DNA of 64,000 nucleotides, from assembly GCA_963575745.1 (NCBI GenBank), contig CAUYUJ010018638.1, positions 479,001-543,000 of the forward strand, written 5' to 3'. This DNA comes from Prorocentrum cordatum (taxonomy: Eukaryota > Sar > Dinophyceae > Prorocentrales > Prorocentraceae). This document shows positions 31,132 through 42,289 of this stretch, one piece after another. Position numbers and translations under genes: made by a program. Position 1 is the stretch's first letter, and every line of letters begins with the position of its first letter. Below the pieces are notes generated by a model, which saw only the letters and a list, made by a program, of their open reading frames with translations, was not told the DNA's origin and did no database searches.

Positions 31132-34100
31132 CTACGCGGCGCCCGATGATGCGCAGGCGCCGTAGCTTGTCGCCAGCGGCTGCGCCCTCGGCAGAGGGGG
31201 CGCCGACTCTCCGGCCGCGGCCTCCTGCCTGCGACGGCGCTGCTTCTTGCGGGGATCAGCGCACGCGCACTGCGCTGGCGGCCACTGTGCTAGCTGATAG
31301 CCCCAGCTGTCCGTCTCCTGGGTATCCGCGGCCTGCTGCCCCGCGGCTTCCATGGCAGCCGCGGCAGCCCAACCGCTCACGAGCAGCAGAAACAACATTA
31401 CGAACAGCATGCACGAATATCCTAGAAACGGTAAACGACAATTGAAACTAAACGAGACGGCAATGCAAAAACCCGCCCAGGATTCAGAAGTCAACACGGG
31501 AGGCACGTAAACTAATACCAAGAGACCAACCTTACCAATCATCACCAGCATGGATTCTGCGAGCGTGCGGCCGCGTTTCCCAAAGCTTGCTAGTGGGCTG
31601 GTGACAATCGCGTGGAGGTCGTAGACTGCGGAGCCAAGGAGTAACACCGAGAGTCCATGCATGATGGCCAGACAGGCAAACAACACAGCGAGGCGAGACG
31701 CTTCCAAATCAGCAGATGGCGATCGTAAATCTTGCAATAACGGCTTTAACACAGGAAGTGCTCCACTTAACGTTGGAATGGTAATCTGTTCATGGAGAGT
31801 CACCTCATCCCAAGACATGGCGGCCACAATATTTTGAGATGCCAAGGTCTCCCGTATAATCTGTTCCCACATGTTCACGAAGCCATCCCAGAACGACATG
31901 CCTGAAATGACAACGAATGATACCAACAGCGCGCCGATTACCAACACACCATCCAAAACAACGTGCAAATCCGCCGTCCCCCTTGTGGGGCCACAGGCTG
32001 TAGGCGCGGGATTCGCAGTTTCCTGTACCAGTTGTAGCTTGTAGTTTCCAGTGTTACAGTTCTGCTTCTTGCTGGTTACTGTAACTAGTTGATTGACCGC
32101 GCGAGGGGGGGGGAGGCCCAAACCAGATATTTAGCACCTCCTGGGCGCGTGTCTGAATTGCTGGGGGGGCTCGGAATCGACACCCCTCACACAGATCGGC
32201 GGGGTCAGGGTCCAAAAACACACGGGATTTGCCACATTTCTGAAATTCGGTGCCACCCCTCACGCAGATCCGCGGGGTCAGGGTCCAAAAACACAGGGGA
32301 TTTGCCACATTTCTGAAATTCGGTGCCACCCCTCACGCAGATCCGCGGGGTCAGGGTCCAAAAACACATGGGATTTGCCACATTTCTGAAATTCGGTGCC
32401 ACCCCTCACGCAGATCCGCGGGGTCAGGGTCCAAAAACACAGGGGATTTGCCACATTTCTGAAATTCGGTGCCACCCCTCACGCAGATCCGCGGGGTCAG
32501 GGTCCAAAAACACAGGGGATTTGCCACATTTCTGAAATTCGGTGCCACCCCTCACGCAGATCCGCGGGGTCAGGGTCCAAAAACACATGGGATTTGCCAC
32601 ATTTCTGAAATTCGGTGCCACCCCTCACGCAGATCCGCGGGGTCAGGGTCCAAAAACACATGGGATTTGCCACATTTCTGAAATTCGGTGCCACCCCTCA
32701 CGCAGATCCGCGGGGTCAGGGTCCAAAAACACAGGGGATTTGCCACATTTCTGAAATTCGGTGCCACCCCTCACGCAGATCCGCGGGGTCAGGGTCCAAA
32801 AACACAGGGGATTTGCCACATTTCTGAAATTCGGTGCCACCCCTCACGCAGATCCGCGGGGTCAGGGTCCAAAAACACAAGGGATTTGCCACATTTCTGA
32901 AATTCGGTGCCACCCCTCACGCAGATCCGCGGGGTCAGGGTCCAAAAACACAGGGGATTTGGTACATTTCTGAAATTCGGTGCCACCCTTCACGCACATC
33001 CATCGCAAGGCGTGGTAACCCAAACTGCGAGAACTCCCTCGGCCCTTTAATCGCAAGGTGTGGTAACCAAGCCCGTAAACCATACACGTCTTACCAATCG
33101 CCAGGTGTGGTAACCCCTCTTGTGATCAGTTGGTTTTGCTGATTGCGAATCGGTTTCGCATGAAGTTTCGATACTGCTTCACGACAGCGCCAAGGCCTCA
33201 TGACTTAGCTCTTCCATGGCCCATTCTCCGAGAGAGGGGGCCGGCGGCAGGGGGCGAATCCCTTACGGATATAACACTCCTTTCTGCACAAGCCCGAGAG
33301 AACGAAAATGAGGCGCTTGCTCACAAATCGCTTTGGCCGCTGTTAGGAACTGGAAAAGAGCATACAGAATATCCCGTCGGAAGGACCCCGTGTCGAATCT
33401 GAGCATGAACCTACTACCTGCTCGACCTGAGTCTCCTGAGAACCCCCTACGACCATCACCAACTTTGAAGTCTGCGTGTGAGTTATTGCGACACATCTTC
33501 GTGGAGGCCTGATGTAGAGACGCGGGGGTCGATATCCCCTTCAACTTCATAGCTGCATATATCGCCGGGTTGCTGCTTAAGATCTTCCAAATGCTGGTCG
33601 AAATACTGACCTTTGCTTCTACCATTAAGGCAGCGTAGCCATCAAAAGAAAAATGCCAATCACTGTCAAAAGCTCCCCAACCTAGGCTGCGGTCCACATA
33701 CTCCGACACGCTGAGCACTTCGGTGACATCTCGCGTTCGCGGTTTCTCTAGATGTCCGACCTCACGGAAGAAAGGAACCACTACGTTTCGTAGAGCGTTA
33801 CTGTTGACCTTGGAAAACGGTGGCAGCAATACACGTTGAAATTCTGATTCTGCACTGGCACCGTAATCTTTATCGAAGCGCATTGCCATGATGAGGCAAG
33901 CCTGGTCAACTTTGTATGCAATGACGCAACGAAAGGCAACCACAACCCCCACCATGGCGGTCGGCATGCCGCGGAAGTACGCATTTCGCTGCCGGAGCGC
34001 AGGAATGTCGGCGGCTTGAGCGTCGTGCCCCTGGACGTAATGCATGCCCTGAGTGATGACAAAATAAGGCGTGTCCAAGTCCACGGCTGTGAGGATCGCC

Positions 34101-34345
34101 TTGAATACGTTGCGGCGGCGGCCTTCCTCGGGGTATAAATAATGGTGCACGCCGATGCAACTCGTAGCCGCCACTCCAAGCAGATTCACCGTCAGGAGCA
34201 GGTGGTAGTATGGACTTGGGCGCCAGAGATCACCAGCACTGGTGCCACTGAGCAGCCACGACACCTCAGCCAGCGATGCCTCCTTCGCGACTGTCCACCA
34301 CTGCCCTGCCCACGCCAAGAGCGTCGCCACGAGGTTGAAGGACAT
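31132..34345 (-). CDS. Polytopic membrane protein of unknown family, two exons
   Basis: Exon 1 is 34345-33267 and exon 2 is 32071-31132, joined by an inferred intron. Spliced length is 2019 nt (672 aa plus stop). I chose the donor GTAAGG (33266-33261) because exon 1 would hit a stop right after it, and the acceptor CAG because it is the nearby AG that keeps the frame. Hydrophobic segments lie near residues 2-18, 47-69 and 129-150 (exon 1) and in exon 2 at HVVLDGVLVIGALLVSFVVI, RLAVLFACLAIMHGLSVLLL, MLVMIGKVGLLVLVYVPPVL and FLGYSCMLFVMLFLLLVSGW, about seven in all. A soluble loop of about 210 residues lies between segments 3 and 4, and the C-tail is basic then Ala/Pro-rich. I do not recognise the family. 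Composition is less GC-rich than the flanks, both exons are non-repetitive, and a DinoSL relict lies 87 nt upstream on the same strand, all supporting a real expressed gene. More introns are possible. Confidence 0.7.
32181..32998. repeat. 73-bp tandem repeat, 11 full copies plus a partial copy
   Basis: Units start at 32181, 32254, 32327 and every 73 bp to 32911, with a partial twelfth from 32984. Consensus begins CACCCCTCACGCAGATCCGC and includes GGTCAGGGTCCAAAAACACA and ATTTCTGAAATTCGGTGC. Copies are nearly identical; most variation is at one base after AAACACA (C, G, T or A). The first and last copies are the most divergent (ACACAGATCGG; GGTACATT). Because 73 is not a multiple of 3, the unit is open in all phases on both strands, giving spurious 65-70 codon frames. 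Confidence 0.98.
33002..33118. repeat. Three copies of ATCGCAAGGTGTGGTAACC, period 47-48 bp
   Basis: The motif starts at 33002, 33050 and 33097 with small substitutions, separated by unrelated spacers of about 28 bp. It adjoins the 73-bp array inside the inferred intron. Confidence 0.85.
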
Positions 34346-34431
34346 GATTGCGCATGACCACCATGAGGTATGAGTGTGGGGGGGGGGGGGGTCTGTCCCG
34401 CAGGGCCAGACGTCGTCATCTGAAGCCAGAT

Positions 34432-34452
34432 CTTGAGCAAAAATGGCTGCGG
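34432..34452 (-). other. DinoSL relict upstream of the membrane-protein gene
   Basis: On the minus strand the sequence CCGCAGCCATTTTTGCTCAAG matches the leader at 19 of 21 positions. It is followed by ATCTGGCTTCAG, possibly a second, shortened relict, and not by a GT donor. The gene start codon follows 87 nt later. On its 5' side lies a (CAT)n microsatellite. Confidence 0.75.
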
Positions 34453-34459
34453 CGGATGA

Positions 34460-34583
<124 letters not shown>

Positions 34584-34589
34584 TCTCGA

Positions 34590-36790
34590 ACGGCTTGCTG
34601 GTTTTAGCACTCCTTAGGGGGGGCGGCCAGGGGTATTGCACGGCCTCCGTTCGCGCCCAAATGGTGGGGATGTCTCAAGCGGTTTGCCTGTTTTGGTTGC
34701 GAACATCCTCCGCTTTCGGAGCAGATTCTGAGGATGTCTCAGGCGGCTTGCTGGTTTTAGAACTCCTAAGGGGGGGCCGCCAAGGGTCTTGCACGGCCTC
34801 CGTTCGCGCCCAAATGGTGGGGATGTCTCAAGCGGTTTGCCTGTTTGGGTCGCGAGCATCCTCCGCTTTCGGAGCAGATTCTGAGGATGTCTCAGGCGAG
34901 GCGCTGATTGTCGCACCCCAGAAGGGGCCAGATTTCGAGGATTTCTCAAGCGGTTTGCATGTTTTGGTGGTCAGACGCGTCTGCTGTCAAAGCAGATTCT
35001 GAGGATGTCTATGGCGAGGCGCTGATTTCCGCACTCCCAGAGGGCCCAGACTGCGAGGATGTCCTAGACTCACGTATGCTCGAACTCACTCGTGCTCAGG
35101 CTCACTCGTACTCAGACTCGCACTCGTCATACTCAGACTCAGGCTCACTCACACCCAGACTTACGCACACTCAGACTCACTCACACTTAGACCCACCCAC
35201 CCTCAGACTCATTCGTAGTCAGACTCGCACGTGCTCAGACCCACTCAGGGCCATATTCATATCCATCATACTCATACCCAGACGCACTCACAGTCAGATC
35301 TACTCACCCTCATATTCACTCACAGTCAGACCCATTCAGACTTAGACTCGTAATCACTATACTCATGCTCAGACTCACTGGTTTTCGCACCTCAGGGGGG
35401 GGGGGGGGGGGCAGATTGCGAGGATGTCACAGACTCAAATGTGCTCAGACTCGTACTCATCATACTCATATCAGACTCACTCACACCCAGTCCATGCAAA
35501 CATATGCACATATAGGGAAGCTCCACGCAGTGAACACTTACTCTGACGCCGCCGACTCCTCAGTCAGGCCTCCTCCCATTCTCGTCTCCTACTTTGATTC
35601 GTCCATACTCAGATTCCTTCGCACTCATCCGATTCAGAGTTGTTCACATTCAGACTCATTCATACTCATACTCTCTCGGATTCACTCACGCCAAGACTGC
35701 GTCGCAGTCAATTATTCATATTCAGACGATTCGGAGGATGTCTCAGGTGGCATGTTGGTTTCAGTACCCTTAAAAGGGGCCGCCAGACGGGTATTGCACG
35801 GCCTCTCAGGCGGTTTGCTTGTTGCGGTGCCCGACATCGTTTGTGTTGGCAGCAACTTGTGAAGATGTCACAGGCGGGGCGTTGGTCTCAGCACCCCTAC
35901 GGGAAGCCGGCAGGGGGTATTGCATGCGCCCGTTCGCGGCCAGTTTGTGGGGACGTCTCGGGCGGTTTGCCTGTTTCGGTGGCCAACATCGTCTGCGTTT
36001 TGAGCAGCTTGTAAGGATGTTTCAAGCGGTGCGCTGCTTTCAGCACCAAAAGGAGCCGCCAGGGGGTATGACTCATGACACGGGCCCGTTCGCGGCCAAT
36101 TTGTGGGGATGTCTCAAGCGGTTCGCCTGTTTCCGTGTTGAACATCGTGTGCGTGTAGAGCAGATTGTGAGGATGTCTCAGGATGGGCGCTCGTTTCAGC
36201 AGCCCGTTCGCGGCCAACGTGTGGGGATGCTCAAGCGACCTGCATGTTTCGGTGGCCAACATCGCCTGCGTATAGACCAGATTGTGAGGATGTCTCAAGC
36301 GGGACGCTGGTTTCAGCACCCTTAAGCGGAGCGGCCAGGGGGTGTTTTCACGGGCCCGTTCGCGGCCAATGTGTGGGGATGCCTCAAGCGGTTCGCCTGT
36401 TTCCGTGTTCAACACCGTGCGCTTTTATGGCAGTTTGTGAAGATGTCTCAGGCGGAGCGCTGGTTTCAGCACCCCTACGGCGAACCGCCTGGGGTGTTTG
36501 CATGGGCCCGTACGCGGCCAGTTCGTGGGGACGTCTCAAGCTGTTTGCCTGTTCTGTGGATCAACATCCTTTGCTGTCAGAGCATATTTGGAGGATGTCT
36601 CAGGCGGGGCGCTGGTTTCAGCACCCCTAAAGGAGCCGCCAGGGGGTATGACACGGGCCCGTTCGCGGCCAGTTGTGGGGATGTTTCAGGCGGTTCGCTT
36701 GTTTTGTGGCTCAAAATCCTTTGCTTTCAGAACAGATCTGGAGCATGTCTCAGGCGGGGCGCTGGTTTCAGCACCCCTGAGGGCGCTGGT
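34590..36790 (+). repeat. Degenerate satellite, period about 150 bp
   Basis: Recurring order: GATGTCTCAGGCGG, (G)CGCTGGTTTCAGCACCCCT, a GGGCCGCCAGGGGGTAT-like segment, GGGCCCGTTCGCGGCCA, GTGGGGATGTCTCAAGCGG and TTTGCCTGTTT. CGCTGGTTTCAGCACCC lies near 36307, 36457, 36611 and 36762. At least ten degenerate copies are visible, fewer and shorter at the left. Frames across it translate to repeating Ser/Val/Phe-rich peptides and are rejected as genes. Confidence 0.88.
35075..35700 (+). repeat. CTCAGACTCACTCAC degenerate array inside the satellite
   Basis: CTCAGACTCACTCACAC, CATACTCA and TCGTACTCAGACTC words with 6-15 bp spacing. It interrupts the 150-bp satellite and contains a run of G at 35395-35410. 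Confidence 0.85.
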
Positions 36791-37395
36791 TTCCTTCTCT
36801 CTCTCTCTCGCTCCTCCGCTCCCTCTCCTGTGCACTTCCTCCATGCACCTCTGTCGCGTTCTCGCTCGGGCCTCCAGGGGCCGAGTCGGACTCCGGGAGG
36901 GGTTGGCCTCAGGGGGCAGATCCAGTGATCCACAGGCCGGCAGCGCGTTCTTGGTTGAAGGGCGTCTCTGTTACACCCCGGGTGGGTGAGTGGAGAGATG
37001 GCTGATGACGCAGATGGGTGCGCGCACTTGTGCTCGTCGCTCACATGGACGCGCTCTAAGATCAATCAGATCATAAACATATGCTCACCATGGCACTATC
37101 CTACAACATGAGATGCATGTATAGCTCATATGGCTAGACGCTCATATACATATCCCAAATACAAGCTATCTTCTTAAGAGATCCACATTTGGGGAGCTCC
37201 ACGCAGTGAGCAATCCTTCTGTAGCGGAACACGACCAGCTTGAGAGCAGGCAGAGGGGACGTGGAAAGGAGGGCGACGAGGAAGACGACGACGGCGACGA
37301 CAAGCGGAATGGAGGCACGGCCACGGCGAGGAGGCCGGCAACGAGGGACGCTCCAGTGTGGGCCGACCTGGCAGCGCGGGCAAGGGGGAACGGTA
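36791..37395. other. No gene recognised
   Basis: CT-dinucleotide-rich start, then mixed sequence. GGGAGCTCCACGCAGTGA at 37193-37210 also occurs (as GGGAAGCTCCACGCAGTGA) at 35515-35533, a shared word of unknown meaning. Confidence 0.4.
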
Positions 37396-37551
37396 GGTCG
37401 GGCACGTCCCCCCTACAGGCGGATCATGAGCGAAAAATGAAAAATACTTCAAACATCCCCCAAATGGTCAAACAAATAAAAACAAATCGTTCCCATATCA
37501 TTGTTTGTAAACTGCTTTTGAATATTCCTCCTGTAGAAGGACAGGCCCGAC
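37396..37551 (+). mobile_element. AT-rich MITE-like family F2, copy 4
   Basis: 156 bp with inverted ends GGTCGGGCACGTCCCCCC and GTAGAAGGACAGGCCCGAC. The core is A/T-rich (AAAAATGAAAAATAC, CAAACAAATAAAAACAAATC). TA dinucleotides lie close to both outer ends. Confidence 0.88.
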
Positions 37552-37631
37552 TTAAGGGAACGCCGATCCAACCCTGAGACATGCCGTAGCGAACCAGGAC
37601 AGGGCAAATCGATCCACAGTGGACAAAAAGG

Positions 37632-37808
37632 AGCCAACATAAACAAATACAAACTGCCGGAGCTCCCCGCAGATTCGATTCCGTGGGTCGGCGCCGGGCA
37701 CTCCTCCCTGGCGCGCGGAGCGCGCCAAGTGCGGCGCCTGGGGCGCCGCCAGTGAGGCGCCGAGCCCCGATCCCAGATATCCGCGCGGAGGTCCGAAAGT
37801 CAATGTTC
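37632..37808. mobile_element. Foldback family F1, copy 3
   Basis: Left CATAAACAAATACAAACTG; inner hairpins CCCTGGCGCGC-GGA-GCGCGCCA and GCGGCGCC-TGG-GGCGCCGC; right CCGCGCGGAGGTCCGAAAG followed by TCAATGTTCACG. More diverged than the 25.3-kb copy. Confidence 0.8.
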
Positions 37809-37851
37809 ACGCTTACATTTAAGAAACAGAGAAGGCTCGGCGGCGAGCCTG

Positions 37852-38023
37852 GGGGGGAAGGGAGAAGGGGCGGGCCTTCTCAAAGGCTCGAAAGTCCCCC
37901 AGCCCTCTGAGAAGCTTTCTTAGTCTCCACCGAAGGCACCGAGAACCTCCCAGAAGGCGCGAGGGCTTCTTGGAAGCCCCGCCGTCCTTTGAGAAGGCCC
38001 TCTCCTCCTTCTCGCTTCCACCC
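37852..38023 (+). mobile_element. Foldback family F6, copy 2
   Basis: 172 bp with ends GGGAAGGGAGAAGGGGCGGG and CTCTCCTCCTTCTCGCTTCC. The interior carries TCTGAGAAGCTTTCTTAG, AGAAGGCGCGAGGGCTTCTT and similar words. It is the approximate reverse complement of 38259-38441. Confidence 0.8.
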
Positions 38024-38258
38024 ATCGCTCGCCGCAGCGAGGCGGCGGGAGACACAATCCTTGAGCGCCATCACTGCCTTCTCGAAGAGCACGGGCGCGG
38101 GGATGCTGCCGGTGCTCTCCACGGTGAACACGCCGGGCTCGCAACTGCTGCGAGCCACGCGCGCGCGGGATGCCGTGTGCGCGTCGCGTGGCCCCCGACC
38201 GGTGCGTCGGACAGTGCTCGCAGGGCCCAGTATCAGAACAAGAGTCGGCGAGGAGCGA

Positions 38259-38441
38259 GGGGGGGGGGAAGCGAGAAGGAGAAGGCCTCCTCAGAAGGCG
38301 GCGGGGGCTTCTCACGAGCCCTCGCGCCTTCTGAGGGGTCTTCCGCGTCTTCGGGGCAGGCTCAGAGAGCTTCTCAGGAATGCGGGGGACTTCCGAGCCT
38401 TCTGAGAAGAAGGCCCGTCCATTCTCACTCCCCCCCCCCCG
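38259..38441 (-). mobile_element. Foldback family F6, copy 3, inverted relative to copy 2
   Basis: Begins GGGGAAGCGAGAAGGAGAAG, ends CATTCTCACTCCCCCCC. Its order of words is that of copy 2 read on the opposite strand, so the two form a larger inverted pair with a 235-bp spacer. Confidence 0.8.
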
Positions 38442-38679
38442 GGCTCGCCGCAGAACCAGGGCCCGATATTGAAAGAAGAAACTGGCATTTACATGCAATC
38501 TCAGACGTCCCTCCCATTCTCGGCCTCCTCGTCCTCCCCTTCGCCATTTCTCGCACTCTTCTCGCTCCTCCGGCCCTGGTCGGCCCCATGGCGTCGATGC
38601 TGACGCGGGGCGAAGGCACCGAACGTGAAGGTCGAGCTGGCATACTGTACCGCCATCCAAATAACCCGAAAGATGAGCG

Positions 38680-38822
38680 TCACCTCTCGGGAGTCCGCCC
38701 TGATTTCGTGCATCGCCACCGGACCTTTCCGGCGGCGCCCCGACGGCGTCGCGCCTGGCGCGCGGAGCACGCGCCCAGCGCCGGCTCGAGAGCTCCGCGC
38801 CGGCCTCCGCAGGGTGACGTTG
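38680..38822. mobile_element. Possible divergent F1 element
   Basis: GCGTCACCTCTCGGGAG at the left is inverted at the right (CTCCGCAGGGTGACG). The inner CCTGGCGCGCGGAGCACGCG resembles the F1 hairpin but is imperfect. Confidence 0.45.
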
Positions 38823-39039
38823 GCGCAGTGTCTTGCTCTTCGAAGGGCGGTGCCCCCTGCCAGCTCCGCCCGAGGCTGCCCGTCCTTCACGTCTGATGGC
38901 CAGGGCAGGAAGAGGAGGCAGGGGGGAGATGGTGACGAGGGCGGGGAGGCCCAGAGGGGGAAGGGAGCGGAGGGGACCACTGCATGTGTGTCAGACACGT
39001 GCTAGGTCAGGGGGGTGGGGCAGGAACTTTGCCAGACCC

Positions 39040-39299
39040 CCGTGAGCCCAGCGAATGCCGACGGGAAGCTCCCCCATCCCAACCTTTCTCGTTCACCCCC
39101 CCCCTCCTCAACCGAATCCTCTTCTGGTTCCTCCTCTGTGCTGCTCCTCCTCCTGCTTCATTCTACTACTAAGACCATTCCTCCTCCTGTGCGTGTTCAG
39201 ATTTATCTTCTTCATTTCGCCTCATCGCTCCTCCCCATGCTCCTGCTTCATCTGTTAATTCCTCTCCTGCATCCTCCTCATCATTCATATGAACTTCTT
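39040..39299 (+). repeat. Pyrimidine-rich TCCTC sequence
   Basis: C/T-rich with CTCCTCCTCCTGCTTC words, not regularly periodic. Confidence 0.55.
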
Positions 39300-40130
39300 A
39301 GCCGTGTAGCGCACGGCTGGACGCCAAGCTTACAAAGAGTAAGTAGGCTCTGGTCTGGCTAGTCTGGTTGGTCTGGTTTGAGCTTCGTCTCACAGCCTTA
39401 GCTTAGGAACCGGGCGAAAGTGGTTTAGGGGAGGTCCGGCGAGGCAGCGCCAACCACCACGACGACGACCGAAATAAAGTTAGATTTGGATTGCAGTTGT
39501 TTTTGCTTTGCGTTGTTTTTGCATTGCAGTTTGTTTTGCATCTGGTCTGGCTGGTCTGGTCGGTCTGGTTTGAGCCTCGTCTTGCAGCCTTCTGAGCTTA
39601 GGATCATGGCGAGAGTGGTTAAGGGGAGGTCTGGTGAGGCAGCACCAACCTCAACGACGACCGAAATGCACTTTTTGATTGCATTGAAGTGTTCATTTGC
39701 AATTCGTTTTGCATTGCAATGTTCTTTGCATCTGGTTTGGCTGCTCTGGTTGGAGCTTCGTCTTGCAAGTTAAGCTTAGGATCCGTGCGAAAGTGGTTTA
39801 GAGGAGGTCTGGCGAGGCAGCGCCAACCACCACGACGACGACCGAAATGCATTTTCTGTACATTGAACTTATCTTGCTTGACATTTGCTTTTGCATTGAA
39901 ATATGGTTTGCATCTGGTCTGGCTGGTCTGGTGGGTCTGGTTTGAGCCTCGTCTTGCAGTCTTAGCTTGGGATCTGGGCGAGAGTGCTTTCTTTAGGGGA
40001 GGTCTGGCGAGGCAGCACCAACCACCACGACGATCAAAATGCCTTGTAATTGCATTGAAGTTGTTTGGTTGGAGCTTCGTCTTGCAGCCTTCTTAGCTTA
40101 GGTATGGTCTGCTTGGTCTGGTCTCGTTCA
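39300..40130 (+). repeat. Tandem array, period 178-196 bp, four copies
   Basis: The landmark GGAGGTC(C/T)GGCGAGGCAGC followed by (G/A)CCAACCACCACGACGAC starts near 39430, 39625, 39803 and 39998. Each unit also carries TTTGCATCTGGTCTGGCTGG, GTTTGAGCCTCGTCTTGCAG and a CATTGAA/TTGCATTG segment. Confidence 0.88.
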
Positions 40131-40183
40131 TTGGTCTGGTCTGGTTTGGTCTGGTTGGTCTGGCTGCTCTTGCTCAGGAGCGA

Positions 40184-40615
40184 ACTGAAATACAAGACGG
40201 CGGACACAACGGGCCTCGGGGGCGAACTGAAATACAAGACGGCAAACGCAGGGAGGCTCGTGGGCGAACTGAAATACCGGACGGCGGGCACAGGGGGGCT
40301 CAGGGGCGCCCGTGTAGCGCACGGCGGAACGCCGAGCTCACAAAGAGCAAGTTTGGTGGTTCCCAGAGGGAACAAAGGAAAAGGAGGAAGATATGGGACG
40401 AACAAGGAGGAAGATGATAAAGATGACGACGACGAGGAAGATATCAGGCCCAATGCCGCCGTCTGAGGAGGAGGGCGGCCGCGCGTTGGCCTTGCAAGGC
40501 GTTCTTCCTGTGCCCCCACCACGACACAGACCAACCAGACCAGCCAGTCCAACCAGACTAGCGCACGGCGGGACGCCAAGATTCAACAGAGCAAGCTTAA
40601 ATATTGGGACTTAAG
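40184..40615 (+). repeat. Three short tandem units and a GTAGCGCACGGC motif
   Basis: GAACTGAAATACAAGACGGC repeats near 40183, 40226 and 40270 (period about 43 bp). TAGCGCACGGCGGAACGCC followed by GAGCTCACAAAGAGCAAG at 40314 matches words at 39306 and 40559, so that motif occurs three times within 1.3 kb. Confidence 0.75.
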
Positions 40616-40629
40616 CTCTAGCTTAAGAC

Positions 40630-40995
40630 TTAAACTGGTCTGGTTGGTCTACATGGCAGATCTGACTGGCTTGTCTGACTGACCATGTCCGATCAGGTCC
40701 GTCCGGCTAGGTTTGTCTGCTTGGTCCAGCCAGGTTGGTCTGCTTAGTCTGGTCTGGGTTTCGCTTGTCTGAACGACTAGCTGGTCTGCCTGGTCTGGTT
40801 GGTCTACCTGACTAGTTAGGCTGGCTGGTCTGACGAGTCTGCTTGGTCCAGGCAGGTTGGTCTGCTTAGTCTGGTCTGTGCTTCGCTGGTCCGAACGGCT
40901 GGCTGGTCTGGTTGGTCTGATTACTCTACCTGGCTGGTCTGGTTGGTCTACCTGGCCTGTCTGACTGGCCCGTCTGGCTAGTCTGCTTGGTCGTG
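40630..40995 (+). repeat. CTGGTCTGGTTGGTCTGC array
   Basis: Degenerate CTGGTCTG/GGTTGGTC/TGCTTGGTC words, with one longer duplication (GTCTGCTTGGTCCAG...GTTGGTCTGCTTAGTCTGG at 40716 and 40836). Confidence 0.85.
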
Positions 40996-42289
40996 GCCGT
41001 TGTCCTCGTCCTCGCCCTCGACTTAGTCGTCGTCGTCGTCATCGTCGTCCTGCCCTTTGCGTCGCCGCAGTCGGGGCTGGGACCGAAAGCGCTGCTGCGT
41101 CAAGTCCGGCTGCGGCGGAAAGGGAGGTGGGGAACGAGGGAACATCAGCAGCCGTATCAGCTCTTTTGCCCCAAAGCAAAGTAAGGCGCTGGGGCATCAG
41201 AACGTTCCGCCTCGAGCGGCTTAGAATAGTGCCCTATACTTCCTCTGCCATGGGGAGCAGGACGAGAAGGGGTAGTGGGAGGAGTAAGAGGGAGAGGAGG
41301 AACGACTTCGCGAATTGCAGTTACGACGATGTCGATGGAGCTGCCTCTCGGGTAAGTTGGGGTCTGCCTCCTGCGGCATCCTGGGGCAACTACGTGGTGT
41401 GGCACAGCCGTGTCTTGCCGCGTTTGCCAGGGAGCTCGCGTTCCTTGAATCAAAACCCCTGGGACGACCCCTATCCGACGACTTGGTGCGGCGCCGATAA
41501 CGCTTGTTCCACCAAAAGGACTTACCTACTCAGATGCTTTGCATAGTGTGCGGTTTGCGACGGGTGGAAAACTCGGGGCGACAGAAGATAGATATACTGG
41601 TACTCTGCGTTCTGAAAACAGAAAATGCATTTAAAAAAGCTCTTTTTCGAAGAACTGATCCTGCCAATCCTCTGGCCAACCCCAATCAACCCTCCGGACA
41701 ACCCCTACTGGCCCCAGTCAGTCCTCCCAGCCATACCCTCCGACCAACCCTGCACAGAGCGTGCTTCCGCAAGATACACTGATTACCATTGGGGAGTACT
41801 CGCGGGAACGATTCAGGGCAATGGAATCCGGGGGCGAATGTCATGATCTGGTGAGGCGTTAGATCCAGTATTCGGCCGGATTGGGCCTAACCAAGCAGAA
41901 TGAAGTCAGGCCATATTTCAACCTCGGATGCACCACCGCCGATACGAAATTCAGCCTCCTAGTAGTTGCAACCTTGGGATCCCGACCCCCGACGTCATGA
42001 TTTTTTCTTGTGGACCAACAGAAATGTCGACTAATTCCCTCGGACCGGGTTTCATCCCGAAAGCCTGTTTAATGATCATGGGGCTACTGGAATGCGAAAA
42101 TATTACGTACCGAAAACCTCCCGTCATGATTTGTTTTTGTGACGACTCGATGGGGGCCTGGAGCGAAGGACGACCGACCAAGTGGACCCGATGGCACCTG
42201 CCCTCCGAGGGCTGGGCGGGGAGGCGGCAACGCCTCGCGGGAGTCACAGGGCCGGCGCAGGCACCAAGCACGGACCCCCCCCCCCGCCC
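40996..42289. other. No gene recognised
   Basis: Mixed sequence. The + frame 41127-41546 has even composition but no recognisable motif. 41976-42130 holds two related GTCATGATTT(T/G)TTCTTGTG words. Confidence 0.35.

Larger units (their letters stand above)
32072..33266 (-). other. Inferred intron of the membrane-protein gene (1195 nt)
   Basis: Bounded on the sense strand by GTAAGG and CAG. It contains two tandem arrays (73 bp and about 48 bp units). Near the acceptor lies a small palindrome, CTAGTTAC-A-GTAACCAG. Boundaries are inferred from frame continuity only. Confidence 0.55.

Noticed and set aside
32181-32998. CRISPR-like array or a repeat-protein gene
   Set aside because: The 73-bp units are contiguous with no unique spacers, the organism is a eukaryote, and the 65-70 codon frames arise because the unit is open in all phases.
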